Positions 1 through 7,696 of a DNA stretch of 64,000 nt are shown here, piece by piece (positions within the stretch are counted from its first letter, which is position 1; each line of letters starts with the position of its first letter). Both the position numbers and the translations under genes were made by a program. Origin of the DNA: CAYJBH01 sp964370825 (lineage in GTDB: Bacteria; Bacillota; Clostridia; Oscillospirales; Ruminococcaceae). The notes beneath the pieces are model-generated. The model saw only the letters and a program-made list of their open reading frames with translations, searched no databases and was not told where the DNA came from. Location of the stretch: positions 53,816 to 117,815 of the forward strand of contig CAYJKY010000001.1 of NCBI GenBank assembly GCA_964370825.1, in the 5' to 3' direction.

Positions 1-91
1 GGTTGGTCGATTGCGGTGCCGGGTCGGAGGTACAAGCCGACAATAGCAAAGCGGCTGACAGGGTAAGCGTTGTGAAAATTCTTTTGTACAT
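1..91 (-). CDS. Lipoprotein, 5' part only (runs off the window)
   Basis: This gene starts at an ATG at 91 and runs off the left edge, so only about 30 residues are visible. They form a lipoprotein signal peptide: M-Y-K-R, a hydrophobic stretch, then the lipobox L-S-A-C with the cysteine near residue 22, followed by an S/T/P-rich linker. The ribosome binding site GGAG lies 7 bases before the ATG. The start is 18 bases after the fur stop codon, so the two genes form an operon. A lipoprotein directly after a Fur-family gene is often the solute-binding protein of a metal ABC importer (ZnuA-like). That is inference from position only, because the mature protein is outside the window. Confidence 0.75.
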   Translation of the reverse strand, partial: MYKRIFTTLTLSAALLLSACTSDPAPQSTN

Positions 92-109
92 GCGTCTCTC
101 CTTTATGAT

Positions 110-514
110 TTATTTATTGTGAATTTGCGAACAATTTTCACATTTGCCTTGTAAAAAAGCTGCAACATTGTTTATGGAAAAGTTTAGTTCATCCTTTGCA
201 AAGCCAAAGATCATGTTTGAAATATGTCGGTTAAGATGATACACCCTGTCACAGCTCTCGCATTTTAGGTGTATGCTTCCAACACAGCAATCCGGGTCGA
301 CAAAGTGGTAGTGCGCCTCAGATTTTTGACCGTCTATAACCTTGCTTATCAGCCCGTCCTGCTCCATGCTTTTAAGGTTTCGATAAATTGCGCTCAAGCT
401 GATATCCTCGTTACTGCATTTTTTTTGTATGTCGGATGCAGAAAGATATTGATGTCCATTGTTTTTGAATATTTCAAGCAGTTTTTGCCGCTGTTCCGTT
501 TTGTATCTACTCAT
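110..514 (-). CDS. Fur-family metalloregulator (Fur/Zur/PerR type)
   Basis: A DNA-binding repressor of about 134 residues with the Fur layout. An N-terminal winged helix carries a YLSASDIQ helix and an AIYRNLKSMEQDGL recognition segment. A C-terminal dimerisation domain has two CxxC pairs (CESC and CENC) that normally hold structural zinc, plus an HxHF-like metal site. I chose the ATG at 514 because AGGA lies 8 bases upstream; the longer in-frame version reaches back into the promoter. Fur-family proteins repress metal uptake or peroxide genes when metal is bound. The lipoprotein gene directly downstream suggests metal uptake (iron or zinc). The exact subfamily cannot be told from the sequence. 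Confidence 0.85.
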   Translation of the reverse strand: MSRYKTEQRQKLLEIFKNNGHQYLSASDIQKKCSNEDISLSAIYRNLKSMEQDGLISKVIDGQKSEAHYHFVDPDCCVGSIHLKCESCDRVYHLNRHISNMIFGFAKDELNFSINNVAAFLQGKCENCSQIHNK

Positions 515-534
515 ATCAAATCCTATATTTTTGA

Positions 535-555
535 ATTTGCGATTGATTTGCAAAT
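535..555. promoter_or_regulatory. Inverted repeat, candidate Fur-family operator
   Basis: The arms ATTTGC and GCAAAT are separated by 9 bases, and the right end also contains the 10-base palindrome ATTTGCAAAT. The element sits just downstream of the -10 box of the fur promoter, where a bound repressor would block transcription. Autoregulation is inferred from position. Confidence 0.5.
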
Positions 556-557
556 TT

Positions 558-586
558 ATTATACTATCATATCGATTGTTTGTCAA
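558..586 (-). promoter_or_regulatory. Promoter of the fur-lipoprotein operon
   Basis: On the minus strand TTGACA (581-586) and TATAAT (558-563) are separated by exactly 17 bases, a perfect sigma-A promoter. It points at the fur start at 514. Confidence 0.9.
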
Positions 587-607
587 GTTAAACTACTATA
601 TAATCGT

Positions 608-650
608 AAAAAAATATCCCGGCTAAAGTGTTGTCATAAAGCCGAGATAT
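608..650 (-). terminator. Rho-independent terminator of the ridA operon
   Basis: On the minus strand ATATCTCGGCT pairs with AGCCGGGATAT (11 base pairs, one G-U) and is followed directly by a run of T. It lies about 30 bases after the last gene of the minus-strand operon that starts at 4538. Confidence 0.85.
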
Positions 651-680
651 AGTCACTTATAGTGGTTTGATTGTTAAATG

Positions 681-1328
681 TTAAACAGCCTCAATATTTA
701 TCACCGAGGTTACATCGAAGTCGAGCTGTTCCTTGATTTTATATTGCAACTTCTTTTTAAAGATAGGTCCGTCCACTACAAGGGTGTGATATTCGCCGTA
801 CTCGCCACATATGTCTATACCATGGTGTCGAAATTCCTCGATCATGTCGTTATCGATAGGACGCCCTAACAGTGATTTGGGTAGCCTTTCGTTATTAACC
901 GATTTAACTATACAGCGATACCCGTTTGATAACAACTCACCAAGTATTACCTCACGCTCAACATGCCAAAGCGGAAAAAGTGTATTAACATTGGCGGCCT
1001 TGCATCGCTCATCTGCCCATGTCTTGTGGTCTGAAATGTCTATATCACCGAAAACGGCAACCTCTGCGCCGAGCCGAACGGCCTCTTTAAGCTGTGCTTC
1101 GATCACCTCATTGTAGTCACCGCCTGATGATTTACCGAAGAGCATCGGAATGTCAAGACAATCGGATACCGCATTCATCATGTTGTAGTCGGCACCGTGA
1201 AAGTAGGATCGCTTTTGATCCTCGTTAACCATTACAAGCAGTGCAACCGGTGTGTGCCCCTGTGCAAGCATACGGTGAAGTGCAAGGGTGCTGTCCTTGC
1301 CGAAACTGTAGGATAAAACAAATTTCAT
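681..1328 (-). CDS. Dph6-like ATP pyrophosphatase (adenine nucleotide alpha-hydrolase fold)
   Basis: A 215-residue member of the DUF71/Dph6 family. The PP-loop SYSFGKDST is at residues 6-14. The family hallmark EYGEYHTLVVDGP near residues 172-184 corresponds to the EGGEYET segment of diphthine-ammonia ligase. Dph6 activates a carboxylate with ATP and amidates it with ammonia. Bacteria have no diphthamide, so the substrate here must differ and is unknown. The gene is last in the operon, 2 bases after the SelA-like lyase gene, with GAGG 9 bases before its ATG. An ammonia-using ligase next to genes predicted to release ammonia or amines is suggestive, but the link is inference. Confidence 0.8.
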   Translation of the reverse strand: MKFVLSYSFGKDSTLALHRMLAQGHTPVALLVMVNEDQKRSYFHGADYNMMNAVSDCLDIPMLFGKSSGGDYNEVIEAQLKEAVRLGAEVAVFGDIDISDHKTWADERCKAANVNTLFPLWHVEREVILGELLSNGYRCIVKSVNNERLPKSLLGRPIDNDMIEEFRHHGIDICGEYGEYHTLVVDGPIFKKKLQYKIKEQLDFDVTSVINIEAV

Positions 1329-1330
1329 AT

Positions 1331-2464
1331 CTATATACCTCGGGTAAAATATCGTTTTAGGCAGTCAACGATGTATTCGGCATCACCATGTTTTAGATTG
1401 ATGGAGTTTACAAATATCTCGTCGGCCTCGCCGGTGTGATCGCTATCCAAAAAGTAGCCTATATCTATTGCAGGATCACAGCTGTTGTAAAGAAATTCCG
1501 CGCAGTCGGCACCGGTTGCCCCTGTGAGTTTTATCATAAGTCGAGGTGCTTCCTGACCAAGCCTGCCATAATCGCAACGAGTCATTGTTACCGGCTGTGA
1601 AATCAATCCCTTTTCCACAATATCGAGCAGTTCATTTTGCTGCTGTCGTTTTGTGTTCTCGTTTAGCTCGGAAAGCTCCTTGATTGCGGTGTAAAGCCCA
1701 ACATATTCCTCCTTGCCTACCTTATACGGTCTGCCTATAGCAACATTTGGACTTGCTATTTTATGGCAAAAATCGGCAATATCTTTTCTGCCGACAAAAA
1801 AACCGCTGCTCTGAGGGCCTTTTATGTATTTTCCACCGCTGAAAACCGCACCATCGGCGGCTAAGGTTTTTGTGTAGTACCAAAGGTTGGAAAAGGGCGG
1901 TATCTGTGCCGCGGCATCAACGAACACCGGAATTTTCAGCGAATGAGCAAACTCTATAACCTCACCAAAATCCGGTGTCTGCTCCTCATACATAGTTCCG
2001 GCAAATAGCCATACACCGGCGGTTTTGCCGCTGACTGCATCCTTAAGACCATCAAGAGATGGATCGGCGGTAACAACCTTTGCACCGGAAAGTTCGATTA
2101 ATCGCCAGTAGGGGAGAGCCTCAATTTCTGTTTGAGGCGTGAAAACTATAAACTCATCCTTGTCACATCCGGAGGTGTCCGGCAGACGTTTTGCCGTCTC
2201 TATGTTAAAGTTGCTCATAACAGCCGAACAGCAAAGCACAATACATGCCGCACAACCGCAGGAGACAAAAGCCGACTCGTTGTCGGTAAGTTCGGCTATT
2301 TTATTTCCGACGGTTGCCGAGAGTTGTTGTATGTTTACAAAGCTCTCACCTGCCTCGCCCATCGCCTTTAATACCGTGCCGCTCATTACCGAGCCGCCGA
2401 TTTTTGTATAGGTATCACTTGCATTTATTATTGTTTTTAATCCGAGCTCCTTATATATACCCAT
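1331..2464 (-). CDS. SelA/DgaE-like PLP-dependent ammonia lyase
   Basis: A 377-residue PLP enzyme of the fold-type I SelA-like family, which includes D-glucosaminate-6-phosphate ammonia lyase (DgaE). It opens with the typical LGLKTIINASDTYTKIGGSVMS. The cofactor Asp lies in FVDAAAQIPP (residues 181-190), and the probable Schiff-base lysine is K212 in FSGGKYIKGPQSSG. Family members remove ammonia from amino sugars or D-amino acids by elimination; the N-terminal tRNA-binding part of true SelA is absent. The start codon directly abuts the stop of the D-aminoacylase gene (TAG-ATG), so translation is probably coupled. The substrate is unknown; a D-amino acid freed by the upstream deacylase is the natural guess. 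Confidence 0.8.
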   Translation of the reverse strand: MGIYKELGLKTIINASDTYTKIGGSVMSGTVLKAMGEAGESFVNIQQLSATVGNKIAELTDNESAFVSCGCAACIVLCCSAVMSNFNIETAKRLPDTSGCDKDEFIVFTPQTEIEALPYWRLIELSGAKVVTADPSLDGLKDAVSGKTAGVWLFAGTMYEEQTPDFGEVIEFAHSLKIPVFVDAAAQIPPFSNLWYYTKTLAADGAVFSGGKYIKGPQSSGFFVGRKDIADFCHKIASPNVAIGRPYKVGKEEYVGLYTAIKELSELNENTKRQQQNELLDIVEKGLISQPVTMTRCDYGRLGQEAPRLMIKLTGATGADCAEFLYNSCDPAIDIGYFLDSDHTGEADEIFVNSINLKHGDAEYIVDCLKRYFTRGI

Positions 2465-4069
2465 CTATATAGCCTTTCCTTTTCTTAGCGTCCTGCCATG
2501 CAAATCACCGGTCGGGTTGCCATTGTGCAACACAAGCTTTCCGCTTATGAGAAGATGATGCATACCCTCGGAAAGCCGTGTAGGCTCGCTAAAAGTTGCC
2601 CTGTCGGTAATGTTATTATAATCAAAAATTGCAATATCGGCATCCATGCCCACCGCAAGCTGTCCTTTGCTTTTGAGATTAAATCGCTCTGCGGGGTATT
2701 TGGTTATCCTGTTTATCAGCCGCTCTATAGGATACCCTTTTTGTTTTGCGAGCCGCAACAACCGTGTAAAACTTCCGAAAGCACGTGGGTGTGGGTGGCT
2801 GCCGTAGGCTATCGAATCACTGCCAACGGTGTAAAACGGCAGGTCGAGTAGTCGGAAAAAATCATCCTCCACCGCACTGCAATCGGTATCCTCTGCAAGG
2901 TTATAATAATAGCCGAATTCAAGGTCATTTTGCAGTAAAAGTTCTACAATTACATTCAGCTCGTCCCACCCGTTTTGTTTAGCAACCTCCGCAAAGGTCA
3001 TCCCCACAAGGTGAGGGGTCCCCTCATGTTGAGGGGTTTGTTTCAAGGTGGAAATTATTGCTCCGCTCGGTGGCATCAGATAGCTATAACGTTCTGCCAT
3101 GTCATCGAGTATTTTTTTGTGCAGAGATTTGTCGGCAAGCCTGTCCAAGGCAGGTTGCAAACCACCATCCATAACCCATGGAGGAAGAAAAACCTCGCCA
3201 AATCCGGCGCCGACAGCATAGGGGTAAAATTCAAAGGATATGTCATACCCACCCTCGATAAGCTTGCTGTATGGAGCGGTGAGCTCCTGTGTCATGCCTG
3301 CAGTATCGAGTGATGTTCGGTAGTGCAGTATGTGAGTTTTAACACCCGTCTCCATAGAGAGGTTCACCATCTCCTCGTCACCGAGATTTCGTGGCTGTGT
3401 GTAGTTATCACGTTTGTGGGATAGGAATATTCCATCCTTTTCTTTTATAGCGGTACATATCTCGACCAGCTCGGAAAAATCGGAATACCCTGCCGGAAAA
3501 TATGTAAGACCTGTAGAAAACCCGATTGCACCTTGATCGATGCATTCGGCAACAAGCTCTGCCATCTGCTTTTTTTCCGACGTTGTTGCCGGACGATTTT
3601 CAAAGCCTACAACCGCCGCACGTACAGCGCCGTGGGTGACTGCTGAGGCAACATTTAATGCTTTATTGTCTAACGCACAAAGATAGTCATCAAAGTTTTT
3701 AAAGTTGTGTATCTTTGAATTATACGGACCGAGTATTCCGGAGTACAGCGATATAATTTCCTTTGTTTTCTCTTTGTCGAGCGGTGCAACGCCAAGCCCG
3801 CAAAGTCCAACAATTTCGGTGGTTATGCCCTGTGTTATCGCACCTGTGCGCTCCGGCGATTCCATAAGAACAAGCTCGTTGTGGGTGTGTATATCGATAA
3901 AGCCGGGGGTTACGGTGAGCCCGTCAGCCATTATCTCGATAGCGTTGTCACAAACAATGTTATCCGAAATCTCGGCAATAACACCATCCCTGACAAGTAT
4001 ATCACCTTTAAATGGATTTTGTCCGGAGCCGTCTACTACAATACCGCCTTTAATTAATATGTTATTCAT
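2465..4069 (-). CDS. N-acyl-D-amino-acid deacylase (D-aminoacylase family amidohydrolase)
   Basis: A 534-residue metal-dependent amidohydrolase. The metal-binding HTHNE is at residues 61-65 after a TPGFIDI strand. THGAVR, the SFEFYPYAVGAGFGE segment, VGSDSIAYG and a C-terminal GMDADIAIFD beta-sandwich are as in D-aminoacylases and dihydroorotase-like enzymes. These enzymes cut the N-acyl group from N-acyl-D-amino acids. The length matches the family (about 480-540 residues). It begins 4 bases after the ridA stop. There is no signal peptide, so it acts in the cytoplasm. Its association with RidA and a PLP lyase points to catabolism of acylated D-amino acids. Confidence 0.85.
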   Translation of the reverse strand: MNNILIKGGIVVDGSGQNPFKGDILVRDGVIAEISDNIVCDNAIEIMADGLTVTPGFIDIHTHNELVLMESPERTGAITQGITTEIVGLCGLGVAPLDKEKTKEIISLYSGILGPYNSKIHNFKNFDDYLCALDNKALNVASAVTHGAVRAAVVGFENRPATTSEKKQMAELVAECIDQGAIGFSTGLTYFPAGYSDFSELVEICTAIKEKDGIFLSHKRDNYTQPRNLGDEEMVNLSMETGVKTHILHYRTSLDTAGMTQELTAPYSKLIEGGYDISFEFYPYAVGAGFGEVFLPPWVMDGGLQPALDRLADKSLHKKILDDMAERYSYLMPPSGAIISTLKQTPQHEGTPHLVGMTFAEVAKQNGWDELNVIVELLLQNDLEFGYYYNLAEDTDCSAVEDDFFRLLDLPFYTVGSDSIAYGSHPHPRAFGSFTRLLRLAKQKGYPIERLINRITKYPAERFNLKSKGQLAVGMDADIAIFDYNNITDRATFSEPTRLSEGMHHLLISGKLVLHNGNPTGDLHGRTLRKGKAI

Positions 4070-4073
4070 GATG

Positions 4074-4538
4074 TCATTCCGTTAATTCAAACATTATCTC
4101 TATCTCTACCGGAATGTTGCCGGGAAGCACGTTAACTCCTATTGCCGAACGAGCAGGAAGTTTGTCCTCACCGAAAATTTCTGCTATAAGTTCGGTGGCA
4201 CCGTTTGCAACGGCAGGCTGTGAGTAAAATTCATTATCGCTCGCTACTAATGCTAACACCTTAGTGAAGGATTTAACCTTGTCGAGTCCAACATTAGCCT
4301 CTATTTGTGCGAGCAGGTTGAGCATACATCTCCTTGCCGCCTCTCTGCCCTCATCAAGTGTGATATCCGAACCGAGCTTTCCTCGCTTAAATGTCTCTCC
4401 ATTTAGGTCGGGACCACATCCGGAGCAGTATGCCATGTTTGCAAACTGTGCAACCGGCTTATAAACTCCTCCTTTAGGCGGTGCGGCGGGAAGGGTAATT
4501 CCGAGCTCTTTCATTCTTTTTGCAACGTTAAGGGACAT
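4074..4538 (-). CDS. RidA-family enamine/imine deaminase (YjgF/YER057c/UK114)
   Basis: A 154-residue RidA-like protein, slightly longer than the classical 125-130 residues. The family core is clear: VYKPVAQFANMAYCSG, the EAARRCMLNLLAQIEANVG helix, and the C-terminal ARSAIGVNVLPGNIPVEIEIMFE, whose Arg binds the substrate carboxylate. RidA hydrolyses the reactive enamine and imine intermediates released by PLP-dependent lyases to keto acids and ammonia. This fits its place as first gene of an operon containing a SelA-like PLP lyase. GAGGTGA precedes the ATG. Confidence 0.88.
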   Translation of the reverse strand: MSLNVAKRMKELGITLPAAPPKGGVYKPVAQFANMAYCSGCGPDLNGETFKRGKLGSDITLDEGREAARRCMLNLLAQIEANVGLDKVKSFTKVLALVASDNEFYSQPAVANGATELIAEIFGEDKLPARSAIGVNVLPGNIPVEIEIMFELTE

Positions 4539-4569
4539 AGTTCACCTCATAAAGTATTCTTTGACTATT

Positions 4570-4598
4570 ATTGTATTATTATCGAGACGATATGTCAA
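4570..4598 (-). promoter_or_regulatory. Promoter of the ridA-deacylase-lyase-Dph6-like operon
   Basis: TTGACA (4593-4598) and TACAAT (4570-4575) on the minus strand are 17 bases apart, 32 bases before the ridA start codon. Confidence 0.88.
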
Positions 4599-4639
4599 TC
4601 AATTTTTCACCTGTTTTGCATCTGAAACATGGAGTTTTA

Positions 4640-4668
4640 TAGACAAAATTTTTAGAATATGATACAAT
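4640..4668 (+). promoter_or_regulatory. Promoter of the LRR-dockerin gene
   Basis: TAGACA (4640-4645) and TACAAT (4663-4668) are 17 bases apart. An alternative in-frame ATG at 4659 lies inside this promoter, upstream of any transcript start, which supports the later ATG at 4698 as the real start. Confidence 0.65.
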
Positions 4669-4697
4669 TATGTTGTATATTACAGTGGGTATCGTGT

Positions 4698-6098
4698 ATG
4701 AAATGCTATTTTTCTAAAATTTGTGTACTTTTCAGTCTATCCTTTTTTATTTTCACAGCCTTTCCAACTATTTCGGTGCATGCGCAAACTCTTGCGGGTG
4801 AGGGATATCGTTTTGACACCGAGTCAGGTCTTTTAACATTGACTTCAGCTGCGGGAAGTACGGGGTGGAAGGATGTCGACACCGGTATAGATAGGTCACA
4901 TATTCGCTCGGTTATGGTAGAAAATACCGTAACCGAACTGGGAGAGTATGCGTTTTTTCGATGTGAATATCTCTCTTCGGTAATCTTTGAGGAGGGGAGC
5001 GTATTGAACCTTATTGACAAAGATGCATTTAATCAATGCACTTCATTGACAGAAATTATCATCCCGAAGAGCGTTACCGCTCTTGGTGAGGGCGCATTTT
5101 ATCAGTGCAGTGCATTAACCACGGTGGAGTTTGAGCAGGATAGTCTACTTGGGTTTATCGACACTTCCGCATTTGCTTTTTGCGGAAATCTTAAGGGGAT
5201 AATAATTCCTAACAGTGTGACAGGTTTTGGTATTAGAGTATTCCAAAACTGTACGTCACTGGCCTCGTTAGAGTTTGAAGAAAATAGCCTTCTTTCAAAT
5301 ATACAAAGTTCATCATTCCGGGGATGCTCCGCACTTACCGAGGTTACAATTCCCAAGAGTGTGCAGGTGTTACACGCAGATGTGTTTTCGGATTGCTACA
5401 ACCTTACATCGGTAACCTTTGAGGAGGGCAGTTTACTAAATCGTGTGTTCAACTATGTTTTTTATAACTGCTATGCCCTTACCGATATTATTCTCCCTGC
5501 GGGTGTGTTAAGTTTTGGAGGCGACGAAGTGTTTGGTGAATGCCATAACCTAAGCTTTGTATATTTTGAAGGGAATTATCATAGCGAATTAGAGCCGGCT
5601 TTTTCTCAAATAGCCGCAAAAAAATACTATAAACCCGGCACATCCGGTTGGGACGGGATAAATGCTACTCCGGCATATACCCTAAGCGGAATAATAACCG
5701 CCACAGATCTGCCGGAAGGTTTTTCAACCGTTGTAACACTTAAAAACGAAGCCGGCAATACACTCCACACAATAAGAACGGTTTCGGATGGTGAGTATGT
5801 GTTCCCTGTAACCGAAGGTAGCTACGAGATGATGGTGGATAACCGTGATTATCTTGTGGCAATGATAGAGGATATAGCCGTTTTTGATGCCGATCTCGTC
5901 GACTATAATCTAAATGTTGTAAGAAGAAAGACGGGTGATGCAAATCGAGACAACTCGGTCAACAGGGATGATTTAATCTATATAATGCAAAACTACAACC
6001 AACCCTCATATTATGCAGCTGTCGATGTTTTTTATGACGGTAAAATTGATTTTAATGACCTCGCACTGGTAAGAAACAGTCAATACTACGGTCGGTAA
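4698..6098 (+). CDS. Secreted BspA-like leucine-rich-repeat protein with C-terminal dockerin
   Basis: A 466-residue exported protein. Residues 1-30 are a signal peptide (M-K-C-Y, long hydrophobic core, V-H-A-Q). Residues about 80-310 hold repeats of the BspA/LRR_5 type, recognisable by the recurring pattern LTEIIIPKSV..LGEGAFYQCSAL. A beta-sandwich of the carboxypeptidase-regulatory type follows (YTLSGIITATDLPEG to about residue 405). The last 55 residues form a type I dockerin: GDANRDNSVNRDDL and a second loop with DGKIDFNDLALVRN. Dockerins dock enzymes or adhesins onto cohesin-bearing scaffolds. The second calcium loop carries Phe where Asn or Asp is usual. No cohesin gene is in the window. 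The gene is monocistronic. Confidence 0.82.
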   Translation: MKCYFSKICVLFSLSFFIFTAFPTISVHAQTLAGEGYRFDTESGLLTLTSAAGSTGWKDVDTGIDRSHIRSVMVENTVTELGEYAFFRCEYLSSVIFEEGSVLNLIDKDAFNQCTSLTEIIIPKSVTALGEGAFYQCSALTTVEFEQDSLLGFIDTSAFAFCGNLKGIIIPNSVTGFGIRVFQNCTSLASLEFEENSLLSNIQSSSFRGCSALTEVTIPKSVQVLHADVFSDCYNLTSVTFEEGSLLNRVFNYVFYNCYALTDIILPAGVLSFGGDEVFGECHNLSFVYFEGNYHSELEPAFSQIAAKKYYKPGTSGWDGINATPAYTLSGIITATDLPEGFSTVVTLKNEAGNTLHTIRTVSDGEYVFPVTEGSYEMMVDNRDYLVAMIEDIAVFDADLVDYNLNVVRRKTGDANRDNSVNRDDLIYIMQNYNQPSYYAAVDVFYDGKIDFNDLALVRNSQYYGR

Positions 6099-6123
6099 TG
6101 GATAATCACCAACACCAAATAGA

Positions 6124-6162
6124 AAAACACACGCCTGCGGATTTACCGTGTGCGTGTGTTTT
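6124..6162. terminator. Bidirectional terminator between the LRR gene and the polyol operon
   Basis: AAAACACACGC (6124-6134) pairs perfectly with GCGTGTGTTTT (6152-6162). T-rich tails are present on both sides (TTTTGGTTT on plus, TTTTTCTATTT on minus), so it can end both convergent transcription units. Confidence 0.8.
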
Positions 6163-6192
6163 GGTTTAAGAGGGTATCGTTTTTCAAGTTGA

Positions 6193-7602
6193 TTAATTAT
6201 AGTTGTATACCTTTACAGGGAAGGAGTTTTTTACAAGCTCTCTTGCAGTAGCAAGGTCGGGGATTTCGCCAAGACCTATCATCTGGGTTATGATGTTGCC
6301 GATTGCAGTCGCCTCAACAGGACCTGCTACCACCCTTTTGCCGGTGGTTTTTGCGGTTAGTGCGTTTAGGTATTCGTCTTTACAACCGCCACCCACTATG
6401 TTAATGTTGTCAAAGCCGTGTCCTACAATCTCCTCAATCGCCTTTACCGTTGTTGCGTAGTAGTAGGCAAGTGAGTTGTAAACCACCGCCGATATCTCGC
6501 CGGGCGTTTCGGGCACATCGAGGTTGTGGGTTTTACAGTAGTCCTTAATTGCGGTTATCATGGAATCCGGTGCGAGGAAGCAATCGTCGTTACAGTCCAC
6601 TATTGTTTTAATGTCGGAGGCTTCGGCAAGTTCGCACAGCTCATCAAAGCTATACTTGTCATCATACTCCTTTTTCACATTTTGAATCATCCAAAGACCC
6701 ATTATGTTCTTTAAGAAACGGTAGCGATACTCACGTCCGCCCTCGTTTGTCATGTCTCTTTCTCTGGCAAGCGGTGTGCAGATGGGGTGTGCTCTTTCGG
6801 TTCCCATTAGTGACCAGGTGCCGCTGCTTATATAGATAGTCTCCTCCATGGTTGGAACTGCGGCAACAGCGGAAGCGGTGTCATGTGAGGTCGTGGATAC
6901 AACCTTACAGCTGTAACCCACCTGCTGTGCAACCTCGGGAAGAAGATCGCCAAGCTCGGTACCGGGAAGGGTTATAGGCAAAAACATTTCTCTTGGAAAT
7001 CCGCAACGCTCAATTATTACGTCGTCCCAATTCTTGTCGGCAGCGTTCAGGAGGCCGGAGGTGCTTGCCATGGTGTAATCACAGTTCTTTACACCGGAAA
7101 GCTTATATAAGAAAAAGTCAGGTGTAAACAGAAGTGTCTTTGCCGCAGACAGCTGTTCTGGATAGCCTTTCTTTAATCCCATTAGCTGAAATATGGTGTT
7201 AAAACGTGTTTTCTGTATTCCGGCACGGCTGTAAAGCTCGTCTTCCGATATAAGGTTGAACACCACCTCGTCCATTCCTTCGGTTCTCTCGTCACGGTAG
7301 CAGACGGTATCTCCTATCATGTTGTCCTTTTCATCAAACAGCACAAAGTCGACACCCCAGGTGTCTACCGACACCGAAGCCGGAATTTTGCCTATCTCGT
7401 TGCAACGTTTCATGCCGTCGGTTATTCTTGCAAAAAGGTCGTCATGATTCCAACATTTATGACCGTTTCTGGTAGAGAATGCGTTTTTAAAACGAAAAAC
7501 CTCCTCGGTCATCAACTTTCCGTCATCAACCCAGCCGAGAATATGCCTTCCGCTGGATGCTCCGATATCAATGGCAAGATGATATTTTTTTTGCTCGTTC
7601 AT
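6193..7602 (-). CDS. Rhamnulokinase-like FGGY carbohydrate kinase
   Basis: About 469 residues. The N-terminal phosphate-binding loop AIDIGASSGRHILG and the SVDTWGVDFVLFD segment are those of rhamnulokinase (RhaB). YISSGTWSLMG and the C-terminal VGGGCKDEYLNALTAKTTGKRVVAGPVEATAIGN complete the FGGY fold. RhaB phosphorylates L-rhamnulose, but no rhamnose isomerase or aldolase gene is present here, so the substrate may be another ketose. I place the start at the ATG at 7602 (MNEQKKYH); the ATG at 7614 is only 1 base after AGGAG. It is the last gene of the DeoR-led operon. The family call is firm and the substrate is not. Confidence 0.82.
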   Translation of the reverse strand: MNEQKKYHLAIDIGASSGRHILGWVDDGKLMTEEVFRFKNAFSTRNGHKCWNHDDLFARITDGMKRCNEIGKIPASVSVDTWGVDFVLFDEKDNMIGDTVCYRDERTEGMDEVVFNLISEDELYSRAGIQKTRFNTIFQLMGLKKGYPEQLSAAKTLLFTPDFFLYKLSGVKNCDYTMASTSGLLNAADKNWDDVIIERCGFPREMFLPITLPGTELGDLLPEVAQQVGYSCKVVSTTSHDTASAVAAVPTMEETIYISSGTWSLMGTERAHPICTPLARERDMTNEGGREYRYRFLKNIMGLWMIQNVKKEYDDKYSFDELCELAEASDIKTIVDCNDDCFLAPDSMITAIKDYCKTHNLDVPETPGEISAVVYNSLAYYYATTVKAIEEIVGHGFDNINIVGGGCKDEYLNALTAKTTGKRVVAGPVEATAIGNIITQMIGLGEIPDLATARELVKNSFPVKVYNYN

Positions 7603-7696
7603 ATCTATGACCATGCTCCTTTCGTCTGTAAAATCCCATGTGAGTTTCGCATGGAATCGTTTTGTGTTTTTGTGTTTCCATTTTATGCGATGTGCT

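Noticed and set aside
4659..4697. Earlier start codon for the LRR-dockerin gene
   Set aside because: It lies within the promoter and would put extra residues in front of a clear signal peptide.
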